From contig CM043965.1 in the NCBI GenBank assembly GCA_014529385.2, positions 65,195,190 through 65,259,189 of the forward strand: a stretch of DNA of 64,000 nucleotides. The letters are read 5' to 3'. Made by a program: the position numbers and the translations under genes. Numbering within the stretch: the first letter of the stretch is position 1; each line of letters opens with the position of its first letter. Below the pieces are notes generated by a model that was given only the letters and a program-made list of their open reading frames with translations, did not search any database and was not told where the DNA came from. Below, piece after piece: positions 56,187-64,000 of this stretch. Source of the DNA: Adiantum capillus-veneris (lineage: Eukaryota; Streptophyta; Polypodiopsida; Polypodiales; Pteridaceae).

Positions 56187-56955
56187 TTAGCGTGGCGAGT
56201 TGGTTTGTGATTGCATCATTGGCAAGGATCACATGACCAAGCATATTGCACTGCATCTCAAAACATGTATGGCTACCACAATCCGATACAAAGAACTCAA
56301 ACATGAGCCAAGACAACCACAAGACCTCCAAGGCAACACCCTTTACATACCAAATGACCATACAAGACTAGTCCTGGTGGCTACAACCAACTCTGCCCAA
56401 TCCAGGACTACCACAACAAGGTACAATGGGGATGTAAAGGTTGAAGTGCCATGGAGAGTGCAGGGTACAAGGCACAATTGAAATCACAATGTAGCTAGCT
56501 AAGTAGACTACAAGGCTCACATGCCCAACTACAGACAACCAAGGCAAAGTGCCCAAAGGATAGTGCTTAAGAGTGCAGGCAAGTGCTCCAAAGGTGACAC
56601 ACAATGGACTCTCGCACAAGGCAAGCATGTGGAAAGACTCCTTCTACTATCCACATCATGTTGTATATCTCCACAAGCCGAGGCCATCGCACGACCAACA
56701 TATATCTGCTGCTACTGGAAAATATCTAGCCAAGGCAACTCATGACAACTAAAAATATGTGATGCTAGTGGCCTAGGGAATCCCTTAGGGAGTCTAGCCA
56801 CTAGCTGCCTGGCTCACCACCATTGGTCACTAGCCCTAGCCCACATCACTCGTGGGTCAACCAAAGACTTGCTATCTGGTAGCTCATGAACACTCTAAAA
56901 AGAGTGGCCATAGGATGTCCACACTCTGTATGATGAATGCTACCTCTTTGGCCAT
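56187..56955. other. Segment without recognised genes
   Basis: CA-rich plus strand with many ACAAGG, CAAGGCA and CCAC phrases. Nothing clear; a zinc-finger upstream of the integrase is not visible. Confidence 0.4.
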
Positions 56956-57079
56956 GGTGGTCCAAGCCCCACCTTGGACGGCCGATGTGTCTACACTGTG
57001 CATCCCCCGGGAGGGTGGTCCAAGCCCCACCTTGGACGGCCGATGTGTCTACACTGTGCATCCCCCGGGAGGGTGGTCC
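56956..57079. repeat. 58-bp tandem repeat, about 2.2 copies
   Basis: GGTGGTCCAAGCCCCACCTT starts at 56956 and 57014, with a partial third at 57072. The units are identical over 58 bp, each with CCCCCGGGAGGG. Recent duplication. Confidence 0.93.
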
Positions 57080-57343
57080 AAGAGTTTCTGAGCACCTGGA
57101 CCAAGTATGGTCTAACTAAAAGAGAATGTCCTCTGGAAGACGTCCACCAAGGTGGCCATGCAAGTTGAGCCCTGCTACAATGAGGAAATAGGGGACTACC
57201 ATGTAGACTGAAATGGTGGGTATGGCAAGTCTTAAAAGTGAGTGGTCAAACTTATAGGCCTAGAGGTGGAGGGCTCTTTCTTTATTAATAAAATAAGGAA
57301 ATAACAAAAAATTGAACCTTTTTTCATAAAGCTAGGGTAAAAA

Positions 57344-57600
57344 CCTACTCTTTCTCTCTCTAGAGGCTGTTGACTCTCCCCTCCCCCCTAAAAGGGATTC
57401 TTTTAAAAACTTATCTCTATCTCTCTCTCCTCTTTACTCTCTCTAAGGTTGCTACCTCTATTCTCTCTCCCCTCTAGCTATGCGACCTGCATCTCCCCCT
57501 TCAAAAACCTCTCTCCTCTTTACTCTCTCCAAGGCTGCTATCACTTCCTCTCTTCTCTCTAGATATGAAACCCGCATCTCCTTTTTCAAGTAGTCCACTT
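57344..57600. repeat. Pyrimidine-rich tandem repeats
   Basis: CTCTCTCCTCTTTACTCTCT followed by AAGGTTGCTACC or AAGGCTGCTATC recurs with a period near 90 bp, among CT-rich DNA. The minus-strand frame 57673-57458 (Arg/Glu-rich) is a by-product. The stretch 57600-58256, with a T-run near 58020, holds nothing else I can name. Confidence 0.7.
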
Positions 57601-58256
57601 TTCCCTCGAAATACCTCTTGCAACAGAGGTTTGAGACGTCCCTTCTCCGTAGATTTCTCAATGTCACCTTCACACCTCTACATAAAGCTATGGATCTAAA
57701 GCATTGGCTACTTTTAGAGTATATTCCTCAAATTCCTTGGTCCTTCTTCCTTGTCTAGCTCTGAATGGTCTCCCCTCACACATCCACATTGTTTTAAAGA
57801 CTAGGCACATGATCATTGTAAGATCATTAGGCTTCTTTTACCAAATATGTTGGTAACAACAGTGAGCTTCATTCCTATTTCCAGTGTTCTCATAACTTTT
57901 CTCACCATATTGGTTTTGTTTCCATCTTCCAGGTAGAGATTTGTAGTAGTGCCATTGTTTGTCTTTGTATGCATCTTAGCATTTTTGGTTATGTCACACG
58001 AAGAATATGAGCTAATCTTGTTTTTTTTTTTGCAGGGTGTACTAGATTTATTTCGTGGCTTCTCCAGGCGCTCATCAACCCAAGAGTGTTATTAAGTCAA
58101 TAAGTTGCAACAATGTGCAAGATGCTATAGTAGTTAATCTAGGTTTCATAGAGAGACAACGCCAATACATAGCTATGTAACAGGTGGACACCAAGCCGTA
58201 ACCGGGCTGCACACACACCAGCATCACTCTTACAATGGCATAAGGAAGAGAGTAGA

Positions 58257-61200
58257 GTGTGGTTTTCAGATTTGACAACCAAAGACATGCCAGCCATGAA
58301 GAGAGCTAGAGCGGAACAAGATCCTTTAGGAGATCTATATGTTGTACGACATCATAGGGACTACGGCTTGAGAGATCTTGCAAAACTAGATCCCTTATCA
58401 TACCATAGATCGGAAGCTAGAGAAGGGCTTGGAGACCGAATTCTATGCCTAGTAGACCATCAACAGATTAGGTCGTCCCAAGTCCTGAAATAGGTAAATA
58501 GAAAATGCACCGGAGGTAAAGATTTGAGAGATCAGGTGGTGGCACTCTCAAGACTAATCAAAGCAGAGGAAGTTTCGGATTTTATGACACATTTTACAAG
58601 ATTCAGACTAAATCTGGAAGATGATGCAGCTACATGGTTCGACTCAATGGAAAGATGGGAGTTTGAGACTCTAGACGAGCTGTTTGAAGAATTCATCAAA
58701 GAATTCTCGTAAAAAGGCATAGCTCACAATACGGTCTCACAAATTCACAGATTCAAGAAGAAAGAGGGTGACTCGGTACGCAAAGAAACATTACGGATCA
58801 AGAGATACGTCAAGTTCTATCCGAGAGCCGAACTACCTATGCAGTCACGACTGATGTTGATCTTTATCTAGGGAATGAGACATGCGGGTCTTTAGAAGGA
58901 TCTGCATATGATAAGGAGCATGGCGCTAAAGGAATTGATCAAAGAATCTCTTTATCTGGTGGATTTTGCGAGGTATATAAAGAAAAGGATTGTAAGAGTC
59001 ACAAGAAAGACACATTCTCTCAGCACAATGATTCACAAATGACTAAGTCCATTGCAAAACTAGTGGCATCTATCAATCAGGAAAAGTTTATCAACGACAT
59101 AGTCAAGAGGTTAACTCCTCTTGTAAAGTCTGATGCAGGGGAGCTTAAGTGGTGCAAAATTGAGAGGAATGGACAAACCATACAAGGGAAGAGTGCTACT
59201 ATAGCAAAGAATATGCTAGGGAGAGGTATGTACAACCTGTTCCAATAGCACCCACTCCACCTAGATATGTTACGGGAAATGTGTCAGGTTCAGTAGGAGT
59301 TTCAAAGCCACAACCTGTCTTAGGACAACAACCTCCATTTCCAAGTGCTAGAATGTCTGTAGACATGAGATACACGCCAATAATGGAAGCATCTAATAAA
59401 CAAGTGCTAGTACCAACTACAATGCATTATAACAGCCAAAGCGAGTACTACCAAAGCAAGAGCAAACAAGAGAAACACATGGAGTGGTTAGGCCGGTACA
59501 ACCTCCACCTCCTTCAATTTGACCTGAAGAAAGAAGATATGAGACAGCCGAAAGGATATTGTGGTTCATTATGAATAGTGCCTTAGCTAGGTCAGAGCCT
59601 CTTTACAACTAAGAGGAAATGCAAGAAGAAGCTCCTCAAGCAGAGATAGATTGTCACAAAAGCTATGACAACCAATTGGTCAAAAAATTTCCTCAGACAA
59701 AGATCAATCAAGTGAATGTGGCATCATTCACTTGATCCCCGACTGTTTCAAGGATCATTCAGCTACCCAGTAGCTCAAAAAACAAAAACACCGTACTAAT
59801 TCAAGTAGTGACGAGATCACAAGCTCAAAAGGAAGCTGTTGAGAATCTAGAGAAAGAGAAAATGGAAATTGATGCAAGTTCAAAGATGAATGAACAAAAG
59901 ATCGACGAGCCTAACCAAAAAACCAAGAGCAAACGGAGTAGTTGGAAAGCTATGAAGGCTAGGATGAAAGTGCATAGGAAACGAGAGCAGAAATCCCTAG
60001 CTGAGGAGATTACCCATGCTAAAGAGAAGATAAGACAACATGAGGAAAGGGTTGCACCTCCTCTTATGCAGACTTCTCAACCTCCAAAAGAACCATCCAC
60101 AAAAAATAAGCCTAGAAGTGCTAGTTCAGGAGGATTAGTCTTGGTAGAAAAAGTCAATGAACCCCTAGACGCCCTCCTAAAAGCCTATGATGCATGGCTC
60201 ATAAACAATCAAACCCAAGAACAGAGACAAATGACCTATCCATATGCTGAACTAGAAAAGAAAAGGCTTGAAATGTGACACAAAATGATTCAAATAGCCT
60301 AAGCTTTACTGGAGCCACCAGTTGGAAAACTTGAGGATGTGATCCTTGTCTCACCTACACCAATGATCCCAGCAAACCAGGAGCAAATAGAGATAGATCC
60401 TAATCACGAGCATTGACCAAAGCTCAAGGACCCAACAAAAGAACCAAGGATAGTGTTGAAGACCACGGGTAACTCTTCCAGGGGATTTCACCTAGCTATA
60501 CATGAGGGTTGTAAAGAAATAGATGGTCTTGATGAATTGTGAAAACAAGTCAGAGAGGCCAATGAAGCCAGTGAGCTAAGCAGACGAGTAAACTAGACCA
60601 ATGGTGGAAGAGGAGTGTTTCTTCCACCAATAGAGGAATTTGAGGCTAGATCTCAAATGAATCTAGAAGTGCAATTGTATTGGGGATACCAAGGATTTGT
60701 ATAATTTGTGGATAGTCAAACCCATTTGCTAAGAACACTACCGTCCTATACGGGAGAGCACGAGGCCAAGTCAGATGTTATTGCAGTCCCATTGTAGAGA
60801 CTATCTTCCAACAAGGTCATTGATTCAAAAGGGCTAACATATATTCTATCTACCCCAGCCACCTGTACGATAACGTTAGCCGAGTTGCTCTGAATAAGAC
60901 CAAACATGTGGACTACATTGGAAAAATATCCAGAAAAATTTGGCGTAAAGGACCCAACAACTCAGATCAAGGAGGGGATCAAAGAGCTCAAGAGGCTGAA
61001 AATGAACACTAGTCCAGTGCCATTAAACAAGGCCGGAGAGTATTGCAAAGGAGAGGGACGACAACACCACCATTCCCGTAGAATTTCAAAATGTCACCAC
61101 AATGGCAATTCCAAACAGCGAAGCTGGAGTTGCCATCACTACCAAGGGGATTCAAAAAAAATGGAAAAAACCTGCCTTGAGAGCCACGCAAATGAAATTG

Positions 61201-62740
61201 CAGCTAGCTGATGGATATATGGAGAAACCCCTAGGGCTCCTAGAGAAGGTAGTTCTCACTTTTTGCGGAATTGAGTATGAGCATACATGTGCTATTGTTG
61301 ATTTTGGCAAGAAAAATAATTATGACATCATCCTGGGAAGCCCATTCATGAGACATTTGGTCTAGGATTGGGGTTATGATTACATCTATCCCAAGCATAT
61401 CAAGACTACTACAAGAATCAATTGCAAAGATCACAGCTACAGAGATGTAATGAGGACTCCAGTCGAAGAATTTGATTCCGCTATGATAGCAGGATCAAAA
61501 CTTCCAGCATGGTTGGGTAAGCCTAAAGAACTATGGATGCGTGGAGCTTCGCAATGTGGAAGCTTAAAGTGAGAGGAGTGTAATTTAGAAAGGGCGATCA
61601 AAGATAAAGAGTATGTCCTAGAACCATTTCCTTGAGAAGCATTAGAGCCACTAGAGTGGGAACACATCTTGGCTACTCTAGATGTGTGTGCTATTCAAGA
61701 CGGTCCAACAACGAAATTCTATGATAAAGATGGCTTTCCTTACTTTGCAGTGAGTTTAATCTAGGAAAACAGAAAGGACCGAGCATCAACAAATTTTTGA
61801 GATGAAGAGCAAACAAAGAAATGTTGTGAATCAGAAGAGGACAAACAAGACCAGTTCTATGACTCCATAGAACACTTGGAGCTTCAAGAGGACGTAGACA
61901 ATGGTAATCCGGACAACCCAACATGTGACATGAACAAAACCTTAACTAATGCACGACTTTATGATTGTCTAGATCAAAGGCCCAGGGACCAATGTCCCTG
62001 TTACAAAAATAAAGTGCATCAAAAGTGGATTCCAAAGTCCCTAATGGTGACACAACCACAACAAGCATCCTCATATGTGGCTCTTATACAGGAAGAAAAG
62101 ACTCAGCCAAGAAGAAGACAGCCATGGCAACAAGCTAAACAATGCTCTAATCAATTTGTTGGAAAAGTTATTCCAAAAATAGCAATCCAAGAGCAAATAA
62201 ATAGTGACTTTCCATAACCAATCAAACCACAATGGGAAAGCACCGAATATCAATCTTGATGATGATAGCAGCTCGCCAGAGAGTGACAATGGGGAATATT
62301 ATGGTTTCCCTTATCAATGACTTGTGGCATCACCTTCTGAATTCAACCTTGATGAGGATAGTAGCAACAATGATGATTCTTATGACATCCCTTATCAGGA
62401 ACTAGGAATCACCCTCGCTAACAATTTTCATAACAACCGTGGAAGGCCAAAAGCAAAGAACAAGTCAGAGCCAAAAAGTTTGACAAATCTAGATACCAAA
62501 TAGCCAACTCAGCCAAAAGCACTTACAGATCAAGAAGACGAAGATCTCCGATGAAAAATCACAAGATCCAACATCAAAAGAAAAACAATCAAAGTATGCA
62601 AGAATAGCTAAGAAAGCCGCAAAGGCGCAAGCAAGCTTCCACAACTCAGACTTGGGTTCTAAAAAAGTTGGATTAGGCACAAAGAGGTTAGGAGTTCATT
62701 TGGATTCCAAAAGGGTTAAAATATCAATTCCCAAATTTTG
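58257..62740 (+). pseudogene. gag: Decayed sibling of the gag-protease element (gag, protease, W-repeat tail)
   Basis: Colinear with 39.45-44.0 kb on the other strand. Gag core at 58540-58960 (DDAATWFDSMERWEFETLDE); zinc knuckle near 59715 with ECGIIHLIPDC; 59808-60278 Lys/Glu-rich section; TYPYAELEKKRLEM; protease at 61080-61365, where the intact D-S-G is N-S-E; acidic linker; KWIPKS (62020) and the W tail to about 62730. More than fifteen stops and several shifts. Compared directly with the better copy, many stops are CAG/CAA to TAG/TAA, CGA to TGA or TGG to TGA. No LTR was found at either side. Confidence 0.9.
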
Positions 62741-62846
62741 AATGTCATCCGCAACCGAGCGTACAAGTACAGAGGGAAAAAAATGCCCCGACTGTGTTCA
62801 CAAACATCACTACCACATGTATATGGTAACAAATCCCCCTCAGGGA

Positions 62847-63280
62847 GTGATGCAATGAACGAGAGCTGGCACATAGAGCATAGGGAGGACTTGATCAGTC
62901 CACAAAGGGGAGTAAGCCCAAATATTTTTGTACTTCTCATGAGACAATGCCTTTGTGAAAAGATCTACAAGGTTCTCAAGTGTTGGCACATAAGCTAAGC
63001 TGATCTCTCTTGCTAAGAGCCTCTGTTTGACATAGTGGTAATGCACCTCGATGTGATTTGTGCGAGCATGAAAAATTGGGTTCCTCGCAATTGCCAATGC
63101 GCTCTGATTGTCACTGTAGATAGTGTTGGTAGTGTATTGTCCGACACCCAAATCCTCCATAAGGCAACAAATCCATACACACTCAATTGTAGTTATGAAG
63201 ACTGCCCTATACTCAACCTTACAACTAGAAGTTGCCACAGTAGGTTGCTTCTTGCTATGCAAAAAATGGCACTGACAAAA
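62847..63280 (-). pseudogene. pol: Copia RNase H domain remnant
   Basis: Minus frame 63343-62840; copia coding starts about residue 28 at HSKKQPTVATSSCKVEYRA, then LMEDLGVGQ, IYSDNQSALAIARNP, FHARTNHIEVHYHYVKQRLL and LAYVPTLENLVDLFTKALS. The active-site Asp (YSDNQS) and the H(I)EV motif are present. The frame is open, but the rest of pol is deleted. Confidence 0.9.
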
Positions 63281-63437
63281 ATCTTGCACAAAATGAAAAA
63301 TATCTTGTGCAGTACAATAGCCTGTAGCGAAAACGAAGGCCAAAATGAGCCCAAATCAAAAAACTGAGTAGAAATTGGAGAAAGTGAGCAGGCGTGTGAT
63401 GGAGCTATTGGCGACTAAGCGGGGGAGGATGCAACCT

Positions 63438-63449
63438 GCTCTGATAGCA
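63438..63449 (-). promoter_or_regulatory. Primer-binding site, tRNA-Met variant
   Basis: The minus strand reads TGCTATCAGAGC, one mismatch from TGGTATCAGAGC, two bases from the LTR start at 63452. Confidence 0.8.
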
Positions 63450-63745
63450 ATTGTTGGAATTAGGGTTTCAAGGAAACACACAAAGCTTATAGAAGATGAT
63501 TGAATGAAGCTTAAGGCACACAACAGAGAGTGTATTACTTAGTGTGCAATGGAAAGATTAAGATAGCCCTAGAGTGATGGGTGTATATACAATGCACGGG
63601 GGGGAAAACTTTTTTGTGTGGGAAAAAAATTCCCCATTAGTCCTAAGTGTGTTCACACACATCACTACCACATGTATATGGTAACACTTCCAAAAAAGCA
63701 AATCCCCAAGTAAAGACAATGAAGTCTTGTTGGAGACGATAAGAA

Positions 63746-64000
63746 CAAAGGAGGGGGGAGTGTTGAAGCAGTTGAGCAACACATGTCAAATCCGATGGGT
63801 TAATGACGGTGCATTAATTATTCTTTCACTTATTTGCCTAAAGCCGGCTTTGCAACTCCTAATCTTGAGAAAGCTTTGCAATGATGAAAGAGGCTAGAGA
63901 TCCTGGTGCACCCACTGTTGTAATATTTACCCCTTTTAGCCCAAATACCTAATTTAGAGCCATAAGTATATAAGATAAAGGTTGTAATTATTAAGGGGGA
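63746..64000 (+). mobile_element. Polypurine tract and start of a plus-strand copia-type 3' LTR
   Basis: AAAGGAGGGGGGAG (about 63747-63760) followed at once by TGTTGAAGCAGTTGAGCAAC has the form of a copia polypurine tract and LTR start. The LTR runs out of the window. The short stretch before it (63687-63745) may be the last codons of that element's pol. Confidence 0.6.

Larger units (their letters stand above)
62774..63686 (-). mobile_element. Internally deleted copia element: LTR, leader, RNase H only
   Basis: The minus-strand 5' LTR at 63452-63686 (235 bp, plus-strand ends TGTTGGAATT and GGTAACA) carries a TATA box (GTATATAC, 63583-63590). The primer site follows at 63438-63449, then leader, then the C-terminal RNase H, polypurine tract (62832-62846, minus CCCTGAGGGGGATTT) and a truncated 3' LTR (about 62774-62831) that shares CATCACTACCACATGTATAT with the 5' LTR. 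Gag, protease, integrase and RT are gone. Confidence 0.85.

Overview
This window looks like intergenic DNA from a large, transposon-filled plant nuclear genome. The evidence is a dense nest of Ty3/gypsy and Ty1/copia fragments, plant-type primer-binding sites (TGGTATCAGAGC for initiator tRNA-Met; the complement of a tRNA-Asp 3' end), DUF659-type hAT transposase and plant-style short introns. An endonuclease-lacking Penelope-like element and an unclassified transposase with an HGKG motif suggest a non-seed vascular plant (fern or lycophyte) or possibly a gymnosperm. That placement is inference. I see no intact single-copy host gene. The only plausible host-derived piece is a broken class-3 lipase fragment near 48.5-48.8 kb.

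Layout. 1-4.3 kb: 3' part of a gypsy pol (+) with an unusual protease-like domain and Trp/Lys-rich tail after the integrase. 4.5-5.3 kb: probable LTR. 5.3-6.5 kb: gag-like ORF. 6.5-9.7 kb: Penelope-like element (-). 9.7-12.65 kb: leader and LTR of a minus-strand, tRNA-Asp-primed retrotransposon carrying eight copies of a 20-24 bp palindrome. 13-14 kb: microsatellite and tandem duplication. 14.4-19.9 kb: mosaic of gypsy (+), copia (+) and gypsy (-). 20.3-25.5 kb: arrays of AGTACCAAATTTGGTACT-like palindromes around a decayed HGKG transposase, then an FCP1-like phosphatase fragment (-). 25.6-33.35 kb: a candidate gene-carrying hAT element with kinase, coiled-coil and RING genes (+) facing a nearly intact hAT transposase (-). 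33.4-36.4 kb: RING-like gene, a second array of the same palindromes and an unrecognised ORF. 37.03-47.64 kb: one insertion with 5-bp target duplications (AGCCA), coding gag and protease but no reverse transcriptase, with a leader holding seven copies of another palindrome. 49.1-51.65 kb: a plant LTR with a 1.34-kb TIR element nested in it at TTAA. 52.6-54.8 kb: low-complexity DNA. 55.4-56.2 kb: gypsy integrase (-). 58.3-62.7 kb: a decayed second copy of the gag-protease unit (+). 62.77-63.69 kb: a deleted copia element (-). 63.75 kb to the end: start of a copia 3' LTR (+).

How the parts relate. Most genes belong to mobile elements, and many stops fit C-to-T (or G-to-A) change as expected of methylated, silenced repeats. 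The strongest unexplained structures are the two palindrome-bearing retrotransposon leaders, which share a design but not a palindrome sequence, and the hAT-bounded cluster, in which two convergent transcription units each have a TATA box beside GC-rich repeats and a 5'-UTR intron filled with tandem repeats. Coordinates of decayed elements are approximate; exact motif coordinates were counted by eye.
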